Shown piece after piece: positions 24,300-35,026 of a DNA stretch of 62,432 nucleotides. The notes under the pieces are model-generated. The model did no database searches, had not been told where the DNA came from, and saw only the letters and a list, made by a program, of their open reading frames with translations. The stretch spans positions 1 to 62,432 of the forward strand of contig JBCCGI010000048.1 in the NCBI GenBank assembly GCA_039029355.1. The letters run 5' to 3'. Position numbers and translations under genes: made by a program. This stretch comes from JBCCGI01 sp039029355. GTDB lineage: Bacteria > Planctomycetota > UBA1135 > GCA-002686595. Each line of letters opens with the position of its first letter. Positions within the stretch are counted from its first letter, which is position 1.

Positions 24300-24950
24300 A
24301 TGTCACCGTTCAACCCTAGCCAAGCTACAATGCCGCTCTCCGCCGCAGCCCCGGCGGACGGACACACTCCGGTGGACGACCACAGCTCGCAGGACGGAGT
24401 CGTAGGAGGCGTGACGGATCTGCTGGCGCGAGCCGCCGACGGCGATGCCGACGCGGCGAACCGCGCCCAAGAGCTCCTACGCGCGGATCTGGTGGCGGTC
24501 GCGCGCTCGCTGCGCAGGAAGCTGCACGCGGGCCAGACCCTGCAGACGACCGCGCTGATCCACGAGGCCTACATCCGCATGGCGGGCACGTCGGCGCCGC
24601 CCAACTCCCGCAGGCACTACCTCTGCATGGCGGCCAAGGCGATGCGCTGGATCCTGATCGAGCACTACCGCCGCAGGCACAGCGCGCGGAGGAACTACGG
24701 CGCCGTGCCGGACTCCCTGGACGAGCTCGTCCAGAACATCCCGGCGCCGTTCTCCGACATCGTCGCGACCGACGACCTGCTGACCAAGCTGGCGGAGATC
24801 GACCCGCGGCGGGCGCAGGTGGCCGAGCTCCGGATCTTCGGCGGCCTGAAGATGAAGGAGGTCGCCGACGCGCTGGGGATCTCGGAGAGCACCGCCTATC
24901 GCTGCCGGGACGAGGCGTTCGCCTGGCTCGAGTCCGCCCTGGAGGCGTAG
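24300..24950 (+). CDS. Planctomycete-type ECF RNA polymerase sigma factor
   Basis: This protein is 216 aa from ATG 24300. ATG 24330 is equally possible since neither has a clear Shine-Dalgarno, and a TTG at 24222 is unlikely. The core begins at 'DGVVGGVTDLLARAADGD'. Region 2 has 'LRRKLHAGQTLQTTALIHEAYIRMAG' and 'HYLCMAAKAMRWILIEHYRRRHSARR', diagnostic of the planctomycete ECF_sigma70 (TIGR02999-like) group. Region 4 has 'RRAQVAELRIFGGLKMKEVADALGISESTAYRCRDEAFAWL', with the helix-turn-helix. It should direct RNA polymerase to alternative promoters. No anti-sigma factor is adjacent; instead a membrane Ser/Thr kinase gene starts nine bases after its stop, so control by phosphorylation is a reasonable inference. 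Confidence 0.9.
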   Translation: MSPFNPSQATMPLSAAAPADGHTPVDDHSSQDGVVGGVTDLLARAADGDADAANRAQELLRADLVAVARSLRRKLHAGQTLQTTALIHEAYIRMAGTSAPPNSRRHYLCMAAKAMRWILIEHYRRRHSARRNYGAVPDSLDELVQNIPAPFSDIVATDDLLTKLAEIDPRRAQVAELRIFGGLKMKEVADALGISESTAYRCRDEAFAWLESALEA

Positions 24951-24958
24951 GCCGAACC

Positions 24959-27748
<2,790 letters not shown>

Positions 27749-27757
27749 TCTGAGTCT

Positions 27758-27783
27758 CCGCCGCGGCTGCGATGCCGCGGCGG
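27758..27783 (+). terminator. GC hairpin after the kinase gene
   Basis: CCGCCGCGG (27758-27766) pairs perfectly with CCGCGGCGG (27775-27783) around an eight-base loop. It begins nine bases after the kinase stop and precedes the ribosome site of the next gene, so it probably separates two transcripts or attenuates read-through. No T-tract follows. Confidence 0.5.
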
Positions 27784-27820
27784 CTCGCCCTATCTCGTTC
27801 TTCGAAGGAGGAGCATCGTG

Positions 27821-30343
27821 ATGAGGAAGACACTGCATCACCCCCACCGTCGAACGGCCCTCGCGGCCGCGCTCGTCGGGCTGGCCTGGACGACCGGTGG
27901 CGCCAGCGCCCAGAACACCTCCGCCCTGACGTTCGGCGAGGCCGACATCGTGCTCGTTCCGCCCAGCCCGGTCCTTCCAACCGTCGAGTACACGATTACG
28001 GCCCTGATCCGAACCGACCCCGGCGTGTGGCCGGCGGCGGATGCCTGCGTGCTTCCCGACACGCCGTGCCAGCTGATCTCACCCGACACCGGCAGCCCGC
28101 GCGGGACCGTCGTGAGCCGGGTCGAGTGCGATGTGGGCTCGGGGCCCGCCAACGGCTGGTGGCTGCGCGTGTCGCGCTGCGGTCGCCTGGTGGCCGCCTA
28201 CGAGGACCAAACGACCGCGGACGCGCGCTTTGACTCGGGGATCTACGTGGCCGACGGCGAGTGGCACTTCGTCGCGCTGCGGCGCAACGGCGTCACCGGA
28301 GAGCTGACCTTCCAGGTGGACTGCCAGGAGGTGTCCTGCGTCAACGACAAGCTGCCGGTCGACGTGTGCGACGCGGGGCTCTCGATCGGCGCGCGTCTGG
28401 TGTTCCCGGGCAGCGCGACCGACTCTTTTCGGGGCACGATCGACGAGGTCACGCTGTGGTCGCGGGAGCTCTCCCGCCTGGAGCTGGACGAGGTGCGCGT
28501 CGGCGACATCAGCGCCGCGGACCCGACCCTGGTCGGCCACTGGCGCTTTGAGGAGAACGGCGGCCAGGTCGCCCTCGACGCCTCGCAGCACGGCAACCAT
28601 GGCCAGCTCGGCCTCGCGCCCGGTGAGGACGCCAGCGACCCGCTGTGGCTGGATGAGGCCGTCTTGCTCGCGGACCTTCCCTTCCGCTGCGTGCGCGTCT
28701 TCGACGGGCTGCCGATGGTGTTCTCCGCCGGCGGGCCCGGCGCGGCGTCGCCCGCGACGATCTACACCAAGGCGCCCGGCGCGGCGACCGCCCTTGCGCC
28801 GACGAACGTCGGCCAGGAGCACGACGCGCTCGGGATCGGGTTCGACCTCTGCGGCGGCGCGGACCTCGACGTCGACGCCTTCTCCCTGGGGCTCGACATC
28901 CTCCCGGTGGATCCGCTGACCGGCGTGCTGCTGCGCGAGGTTCCGGTCCCGGGCAGCGCGAATCCCGCCCCGATCTGGGGTGCGCTGATGTTCAGCACGC
29001 GCGGCGGCACGGGGCGCGACGGGCGGTCGATGTTCTCCTATACCTGGGGGATCGGCCTCCCCGAAGGCTGCTCCGGGACCGGGCCGCTCCTGGACGGCGG
29101 CACCTCGCGCTCCGTCCGGCCCGAGGACTGGGGCGTCACGGAGCAGGACGTCGATGCGGTGGACTTCTTCGCGTGGCTCTACCAGCTGAGCAGCGACACC
29201 GACGTCTTCTGGAGCGCGGCCACGCAGCTCGCAGGCCCCCCGGTGGAGCCTCCGTCGGTCTACTTCTCCGTCACCAGCGAGACGGCCGGCAGCATCCCGT
29301 TGTCCTGGTGTGGCGGCGATCCCGCCTACCGATCCGGCGCAACGATCTTCCGCATGGACATGGCCTACGTGTCCGGTCCGCTCTCGTTCGAGTGGGAGTG
29401 GCAGTGCCCCGTGGTGAGCGAGGTCGAGCTGGTCAACCCCACCTGCGGGAGCTCGGACCCAAGCGCCTTCCTGACCTTCGAGGACGACGTCGATGCGTTG
29501 GCCTTCGACCGGCAGCGCAACTTCGCCATCTACTCGACGCGGGGCTCCAACGCCGGGGACCGTTCCGACAGCAAGGACCCCTTTCTCTTCCGGAACCTGG
29601 CCGTGGACTGCGCCACGCCCGCTCTGGTTGAGCTCGCCGGGTCCTTCGCCGGCGATGGGAGCCCGTCGCACGTGCTCCTGTCGGACACCGTCTCCGGGGT
29701 GGTCGGCACGATCGACCCGGACGCGGTCTGCGGCTCCGATCCGCTCTACACCTTCGTTCCGGAGGGCGAGTGCGAGGACGTGAACACGGACATCCTGCTT
29801 GCCGTTGGCCCGGGCGCGCCGCCGAACATCATCGACTGGACCATCGGGGTGCCGGCTGCCCAGACGAGTGGCTGCTACGACGCGACGCTCGACGTGTACC
29901 TGGATGCCGGCGAGATGCACACGCTCGTCGTGCGCGGCGGACCTCCGGATCCCTCGATCGAGCTCGTGGCGATCTACGCGGACGAGCTCGACTGCATGCC
30001 GCTCCCGGGCGCCTGCGAGCTCAACGGCTTCGGAGCGGTCTCCGAGGTCGTGCTCGGCCCGAGCGTGCCCTTCGGCGCCTGGTCCCTACCGCTGTCGGAG
30101 CAGCCGGCCCAGCCCAAGGTGGTCTACTACCAGGTGCTCGGCAGGCCCGCCGGGGGCGGCCCGTACGTCTTGGCGAGCAACCCGGTCTCCATCAAGCTGC
30201 GGGGCTTCGCGCCGGGCACGTCCCAGGAGGCGAAGCTCTACCCGCCGGCGGCGATCGAGCAAGAGGCCAAGGGCCCGACCCCGGATCTCTGGTTCCCCGA
30301 CTTCGCGCCGCCTCCGCACGCCTGCCGTACGGTCTGCCCGTAG
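27821..30343 (+). CDS. Secreted LamG-domain protein
   Basis: This protein is 840 aa from ATG 27821, which sits seven bases after AAGGAGGAG (27805-27813); a GTG one codon earlier is too close. The signal peptide is residues 1-31 (ending GGASAQ). Residues ~35-245 form a LamG/concanavalin-like jelly roll: 'YTITALIRTDPGVW', 'GEWHFVALRRNGVTGELTFQVD', 'GTIDEVTLWSRELSRLELDEVR' and 'LVGHWRFEENGGQVALDAS'. The remainder is beta-rich with several Cys and repeated 'P.S.ELVAIY'-type strands but no motif I can name. Such proteins bind glycans or other surface ligands. The final segment lacks the C-terminal module found in other large proteins of the window. Confidence 0.82.
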   Translation: MRKTLHHPHRRTALAAALVGLAWTTGGASAQNTSALTFGEADIVLVPPSPVLPTVEYTITALIRTDPGVWPAADACVLPDTPCQLISPDTGSPRGTVVSRVECDVGSGPANGWWLRVSRCGRLVAAYEDQTTADARFDSGIYVADGEWHFVALRRNGVTGELTFQVDCQEVSCVNDKLPVDVCDAGLSIGARLVFPGSATDSFRGTIDEVTLWSRELSRLELDEVRVGDISAADPTLVGHWRFEENGGQVALDASQHGNHGQLGLAPGEDASDPLWLDEAVLLADLPFRCVRVFDGLPMVFSAGGPGAASPATIYTKAPGAATALAPTNVGQEHDALGIGFDLCGGADLDVDAFSLGLDILPVDPLTGVLLREVPVPGSANPAPIWGALMFSTRGGTGRDGRSMFSYTWGIGLPEGCSGTGPLLDGGTSRSVRPEDWGVTEQDVDAVDFFAWLYQLSSDTDVFWSAATQLAGPPVEPPSVYFSVTSETAGSIPLSWCGGDPAYRSGATIFRMDMAYVSGPLSFEWEWQCPVVSEVELVNPTCGSSDPSAFLTFEDDVDALAFDRQRNFAIYSTRGSNAGDRSDSKDPFLFRNLAVDCATPALVELAGSFAGDGSPSHVLLSDTVSGVVGTIDPDAVCGSDPLYTFVPEGECEDVNTDILLAVGPGAPPNIIDWTIGVPAAQTSGCYDATLDVYLDAGEMHTLVVRGGPPDPSIELVAIYADELDCMPLPGACELNGFGAVSEVVLGPSVPFGAWSLPLSEQPAQPKVVYYQVLGRPAGGGPYVLASNPVSIKLRGFAPGTSQEAKLYPPAAIEQEAKGPTPDLWFPDFAPPPHACRTVCP

Positions 30344-30356
30344 AGAGTGGCCTGAC

Positions 30357-30408
30357 GGCGCCGCGCCGGCGCGACCGGTCGCCCCCAACGCACAGCCGGC
30401 GCGGCGCC
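30357..30408. terminator. Perfect 14-bp inverted repeat with inner palindrome
   Basis: GGCGCCGCGCCGGC (30357-30370) is the exact reverse complement of 30395-30408. The 24-base loop starts with the 12-base palindrome GCGACCGGTCGC (30371-30382). It starts 14 bases after the stop of the LamG gene and ends 14 bases before the ATG of the kinase gene. It can terminate the upstream transcript, and it leaves little room for a normal leader of the downstream gene. Confidence 0.55.
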
Positions 30409-30422
30409 CTTAGAATCGAGCC

Positions 30423-33400
30423 ATGGGCTCGACCGACACCGGCCTGGAGCACGCCGAAGAACTGTTCCTCGAGCACCTGGAGCATCTGCCGGGCACGCCG
30501 GACGTCGAGGGCCTGTGCGCCGCGCACCCCGAGCACGCCGACCGGCTGCGGCGGCTGGCGGAGGACTGGCTCTGGCTCGAAGGCCAGCGGCGCGAGACGC
30601 GCGTCGACCCCGCACAGCTCGCGCCGGACGCGATCGACCTCCTGGCCCAGGGCGGGGGCGCGGACCGCTACACGGTGCTCGACGAGGTCGGGCGCGGGGC
30701 CATGGGCACGGTCCACCGCGTGTGGGACGCGCGCCTCCGGCGGGTGCTCGCGATGAAGGTGTCGTCGGCGCGCAGGAGGAGCTCCGAAGCGCGCGGCACG
30801 CCGGCCGGCAGCAGCCGCTCGCTGTATCGCTTCCTCGAGGAGGCGCAGGTGATGGCGCAGCTCGACCACCCCGGCGTGCTCGCCGTGCACGACGTGGGCG
30901 TCGACGCGAACGGGCGGGTCTGGTTCACCATGCACCTGGTCCGCGGGCTCGACCTCAAGGAGGTCCTGCGCCTGGCGGCCGAAGGGCTGGCGGGCTGGAG
31001 TCAGGCGCGCGTCGTCGGCGTGCTCGTCCGCGTCTGCGAGACGCTGGCGTTCGCGCACGCCAAGCAGGTACTGCACCGCGACCTGAAGCCGTCGAACGTG
31101 ATGGTCGGGCGGCTGGGCGAGACCTACGTCATGGACTGGGGGCTCGCGCGGGTGCGCGGGCGCGAGGATGCGCACGCGGCCGGCCCCGACGTCGCCAGCG
31201 ACTCGACCGACGGCGCCGCGTCGGTCGCGCTGGCCAGCGTTCGGCGCGAGGACGCCGCGCGCACCGGCGTCCCCGGGCTCTTGACCCAGGACGGCGCCGT
31301 GATCGGCACGCCGAGCTACATGGCCCCCGAGCAGGCCGCCGGCGACCTCGCGGCGGTCGGACCGGCCGCTGACGTCTACGCGGCCGGGGCCATCCTGTAC
31401 CACCTGCTCGCGGGGCGCGCGCCCTACAGCGATCTCGGCTCGGCGCGCGAGGCGCCCGGCCTTCTGCGGGCGGTCCGCGCGGGCGCCCCGACGCCGCTGT
31501 CGAAGCTGTCGCCGGGCGCTCCCGCGGAGCTGGTCGCGATCTGCGACAAGGCGATGGCGCGTCGGGCGGACGACCGCTATCGCAGCATGGAGGCGCTCGC
31601 CCACGACCTGCGCGCCTTCCTCGAGGGCCGCGTGGTGTCGGCCTTCCGGACCGGGCCGCTGGTCGAGATGGCGAAGTGGGTGCGGCGCAATCGGCTCGCC
31701 GCGGCCGCGGCCGGGTTGGCGCTCGTCTCGTCGCTGGCGGGCTCGCTCGGGCTGGCCTACGTTCAGACCGGGCGCAAGAACGACGCCGTCGCCGCACGCG
31801 GCCGGGTCGCGCGCGAGAGCAGGCGTGCCAAGGCGAGCGAGGAGCTGGCGGTTGCGGAGAAGGCCCGCGCCGACCTGCACACCTACGCCGCGCTGATCGC
31901 CGCCGCGCAAAGCGCCCTCGAGGAGGGCCGCGCGGACTCGGCGCGCGAGCTGCTCGCCCGCTGCTCGGAGGAGCTGCGCGGCTGGGAGTGGAGCTTCCTC
32001 ACGGGGCAGCTCGACCTGAGCCTGATGACCCTCGTCGACCCGGGCGCGCCGCTGAGTGACGGCTCGCAGTGGGGCGTCGAGTACTCCCCCGCCGGCCGGC
32101 TGCTCGCGAGCGGCGGCGACGGCGGGCGCGTGCGGGTCTGGGACGCGGCGACCGGGGAGCTGCTTCAGCGGCTCGAGACGCGCGGGCAGCTGATCACCAA
32201 CGTCGCGTTCTCGCCCGATGGGGCGCTGCTCGCCGCGGCCGACAACCGCGGCGCGGTGTGGCTCTGGGACGTGCCCCAGGCCCTCGCGGGAGGAGCGGTC
32301 GGACGCCTGCTCTACGACGCGCCCGGCCGCTCGCGCGACCTGGTCTTCCATCCCGACGGAAAGCGCATCGCGGGCGCGCACGAGCTCGTGCGGATCACGA
32401 ACGTCGAGGACGGCGCCGACTTCGTCGAGCTCTCCGCGGGCGGAACGATGGCGCAGTCGGTGGACTTCTCACCCGACGGCTCGCGCCTGATCACCGCCGG
32501 GACAGCCGCGCGCCTGCGCGTCTTCGACACCGCGACCTGGGAGCGCCTGGCCGACCTTCCGTCCCCCGACGGGCGCGGGTACTCGCACCACCGCTGGCCG
32601 GTCCGCTGGAGCCCCGACGGCGAGCGCGTCGCGGCTCTAACCCTGGACGGGAAGCTCCACGTGCTCGACGCCGAGCTGCGCCCCGTGCGGCTCTACAGCG
32701 CACACGACGCGCGCGGCTGGTCGACCGAGTTCTCCCCCGACGGCACCCTGCTCGCCACGACGGGCGTGGACCGGACGGCGACGGTGTGGGACGTCGCGTC
32801 CGGCGAGAAGGTCCTGGTCGCCGCGGGCCACGGTGGCGCCGTCAAGGGACTGAGCTGGCACCCCTCCGGCGAGCACCTCGCGACCAGCAGCGACGACGGG
32901 ACGGTGAAGGTCTGGAGCCTCGCCCGCCGCAGGTCCCCGGACCGGATCGACTACGGGGGCGAGCGCACGAGCTGCCTGGACTTTGCCCCCGACGGAGCGC
33001 GGTTCGCCTGCGGCGGCGTGCCGGGGCTGCTGCTCTGGGACCTCGCGTCGGCGACCGTCGTCGACCGCCTGTCGGTGGACCGCGAGCGAGCCTACGCGGT
33101 GCGCTTCGATCCGAGCGGCGCCGTGCTGGCGAGCGCCGACTACCGCGGGGTCGTGCGCCTCTGGGACGCGGCGACGCACGAGCGGCTGGCCGACCTTGGC
33201 TCGCACCGCGAGCGGGTGCGGCAGCTGGAGTTCGACCCGACGGGCCGGCGCCTGGTCTCCCTGTCCTCCGCCGAGGCGCGGGTCTGGAGCGTCGAACGGC
33301 GCGAGCCGCTGCACGCCGCCGCACCGGAAGGCGCGACGCTCCGCGGCCTGGCCGTCGCTCCCGACGGACGCCGCTTCGTGACCGGCTCGCGCGAGGGCGA

Positions 33401-34406
33401 CCTGTTCGTCTGGCGGCTCGGCGACGGGACGCTCGAGCACCGGGTGCCGGGCGCGCACCCGACCGTGAACGGGCTGCGCTTCCACCCCGCCCAGGACGTG
33501 CTGGTCTCCTTCGGCGACGACGACGCGATCCACGTCTGGGACACCGTGAGCTGGAAGCGCATCCAGAGCTTCCGCGGGCACCACGAAGGCGGCGTCCTGT
33601 CCGTGGCCTTCAGCCCCGACGGAAGGCGACTCGTGAGCGGAGGCAAGGACCTGGTGCTGCGCCTGAGGGACTTCGAGAGCGGCGAGCTGGTGTTCTCGTA
33701 CGCGGGCCTCAACGGCTGGGTGACCTGGATCGAGTTCGGTCCGCGCGGCGACCGCATCCTGGTCTCGGCGGACTCGTTGCTCCTCTTCGAGCCCGGCGTA
33801 TCCGGGCGCGACCTGCCGCGGCTGCGGCGTGCGGCGAGCGAGCTGCACGGGCTGGTCGCGGAGCTCTTCGTCGAGCACGTCGACTCCGCCGTGGTGGTCG
33901 ACGAGCTCGAGCGGCGCAGCGACCTGAGCCCGCACGAGCTCGCCGCGGCCAAGCACCTGGCGGGCGGTTGGGCGGATGGGCCCTTGGCGCTGGTCAACGG
34001 CATCTTCGGCAGCCTGACGACCCCGGGCGCTCCGGCCGAGGAGCTCGAGCTCGCCCTGCGCCAGGCGCGGTACGCCGAGCGCCTGCTGCCCGAGAACCCC
34101 GGCGGCGCGTTGATCGCCGGGGCGGCCCGCTATCGCCAGGGTCGCTTCGCCGACGCCGTCGAGGAGCTCGAGCGCTGCAACCGCGTGAATGATGCGCTGG
34201 ACGGTCGGTCGCACGCGGGGGCCGACGTGTTTCTGGTCCTCGCGCACGCGCGGCTCGGCGAGCGCGAGCAGGCGCTCCGCTACCTGGCGGACTGCGAGGC
34301 GTACGCGGAGTGGCACGGGGACCCTCCCGGCTGGTTCCGCGAGCTCCTGGTCGAGGCCCGCGGCGAGCTCGACGCGCCGGGAGGAGCGCGATCCGATGAC
34401 CGGTGA
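30423..34406 (+). CDS. Membrane Ser/Thr protein kinase with WD40 propellers
   Basis: This 1327-aa protein has a ~80-residue N-terminal helical region of the planctomycete kinase type, then a Hanks kinase domain (~83-405). It shows 'VGRGAMGTVHRV', Lys112 in LAMKV, HRDLKPSNVMV (218-226), DWG at 238-240 in place of DFG, and 'GTPSYMAPEQ'. A membrane segment (~425-446) is followed by a helical linker with 'ELRGWEWSFL' (518-527), which typically precedes WD40 arrays. About 12-14 WD40 blades run to ~1150 ('FSPDGRRLVSGGKDLVLRLRD' style), enough for two propellers, and a helical tail with TPR-like pairs ends it. The metal-binding Asp is kept despite DWG, so it is probably active. The 3' end overlaps a sigma factor gene by 11 bases. 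No Shine-Dalgarno is evident. Confidence 0.9.
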   Translation: MGSTDTGLEHAEELFLEHLEHLPGTPDVEGLCAAHPEHADRLRRLAEDWLWLEGQRRETRVDPAQLAPDAIDLLAQGGGADRYTVLDEVGRGAMGTVHRVWDARLRRVLAMKVSSARRRSSEARGTPAGSSRSLYRFLEEAQVMAQLDHPGVLAVHDVGVDANGRVWFTMHLVRGLDLKEVLRLAAEGLAGWSQARVVGVLVRVCETLAFAHAKQVLHRDLKPSNVMVGRLGETYVMDWGLARVRGREDAHAAGPDVASDSTDGAASVALASVRREDAARTGVPGLLTQDGAVIGTPSYMAPEQAAGDLAAVGPAADVYAAGAILYHLLAGRAPYSDLGSAREAPGLLRAVRAGAPTPLSKLSPGAPAELVAICDKAMARRADDRYRSMEALAHDLRAFLEGRVVSAFRTGPLVEMAKWVRRNRLAAAAAGLALVSSLAGSLGLAYVQTGRKNDAVAARGRVARESRRAKASEELAVAEKARADLHTYAALIAAAQSALEEGRADSARELLARCSEELRGWEWSFLTGQLDLSLMTLVDPGAPLSDGSQWGVEYSPAGRLLASGGDGGRVRVWDAATGELLQRLETRGQLITNVAFSPDGALLAAADNRGAVWLWDVPQALAGGAVGRLLYDAPGRSRDLVFHPDGKRIAGAHELVRITNVEDGADFVELSAGGTMAQSVDFSPDGSRLITAGTAARLRVFDTATWERLADLPSPDGRGYSHHRWPVRWSPDGERVAALTLDGKLHVLDAELRPVRLYSAHDARGWSTEFSPDGTLLATTGVDRTATVWDVASGEKVLVAAGHGGAVKGLSWHPSGEHLATSSDDGTVKVWSLARRRSPDRIDYGGERTSCLDFAPDGARFACGGVPGLLLWDLASATVVDRLSVDRERAYAVRFDPSGAVLASADYRGVVRLWDAATHERLADLGSHRERVRQLEFDPTGRRLVSLSSAEARVWSVERREPLHAAAPEGATLRGLAVAPDGRRFVTGSREGDLFVWRLGDGTLEHRVPGAHPTVNGLRFHPAQDVLVSFGDDDAIHVWDTVSWKRIQSFRGHHEGGVLSVAFSPDGRRLVSGGKDLVLRLRDFESGELVFSYAGLNGWVTWIEFGPRGDRILVSADSLLLFEPGVSGRDLPRLRRAASELHGLVAELFVEHVDSAVVVDELERRSDLSPHELAAAKHLAGGWADGPLALVNGIFGSLTTPGAPAEELELALRQARYAERLLPENPGGALIAGAARYRQGRFADAVEELERCNRVNDALDGRSHAGADVFLVLAHARLGEREQALRYLADCEAYAEWHGDPPGWFRELLVEARGELDAPGGARSDDR

Positions 34407-34959
34407 CAGCGACCCCTCCGACGGGCGTCTCGTGGGCCGCGCCCAGGAGGGCTCCGACGAGGCCCTGGGGCGCTTGGTCGAGGCGTGCTCGCCGGCGGTC
34501 CGGCGCTACCTCGACCGGCGCGTAGGCGCGCACCTGCGGCGCTTCGTGTCGCTCAGCGACATGGAGCAGGAGGTGCTCCTCCAAGGCGTGCGCGCGCTCG
34601 ACCGGCTGTCGCCCGACGCCTCGGTCGACGACTTTCAGGCCCTGCTGCAGCGCCACGCGCAATGGGTGATCGGCAAGGCCGCGCGCCGCCACCGTCTCTC
34701 CCAGGGCGAGTCCGAGGGCGGCGACGCCGGCGCGCCGCGGCACGAGGGGGCCAGCCTGGGGACGGTCACGCGCCGCGACGAAGCGCGTTGGCTCGACGAG
34801 CGGGTGGACGCCCTCGCCGAGCCCGAGGCCCGCGTCGTGCGGCTGCGGCTCGCGGGGCACACCTTCGCCGCGATCGCGGAGCTGCTCGGCCTCGGCGAGA
34901 GCGCCGTCCGCAAGCGCTACCTGCAGGCCGCTCGACGGCTGCGGGAGCGCGGCTCCTGA
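34396..34959 (+). CDS. ECF-like RNA polymerase sigma factor overlapping the kinase gene
   Basis: This 187-aa protein starts at ATG 34396 inside the kinase gene end; GGAG just upstream supports it. Region 2 is 'RLVEACSPAVRRYLDRRVGAHLRRFVSLSDMEQEVLLQGVRALDRL' and 'DDFQALLQRHAQWVIGKAARRHR'. A charged Gly-rich linker follows. Region 4 is 'LAEPEARVVRLRLAGHTFAAIAELLGLGESAVRKRYLQAARRLRERG'. This is the layout of group-4 sigma factors from Planctomycetota. The 11-base overlap implies translational coupling to the WD40 kinase, so the two proteins are probably made in fixed ratio and work together. There is no anti-sigma gene. The adjacent downstream genes for large secreted proteins are candidate targets. 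Confidence 0.85.
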   Translation: MTGDSDPSDGRLVGRAQEGSDEALGRLVEACSPAVRRYLDRRVGAHLRRFVSLSDMEQEVLLQGVRALDRLSPDASVDDFQALLQRHAQWVIGKAARRHRLSQGESEGGDAGAPRHEGASLGTVTRRDEARWLDERVDALAEPEARVVRLRLAGHTFAAIAELLGLGESAVRKRYLQAARRLRERGS

Positions 34960-35026
34960 AAAAAGTCGGCTTCGGGGTGCGCCTCGGCAGGCGAGCGGGT
35001 CTGGGCGATTTGGAGGCCTACACCCG

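Noticed and set aside
24325..24330. TACAAT as a -10 box for the ECF sigma gene
   Set aside because: It overlaps the possible ATG at 24330 and has no -35 hexamer at 16-18 bases upstream.
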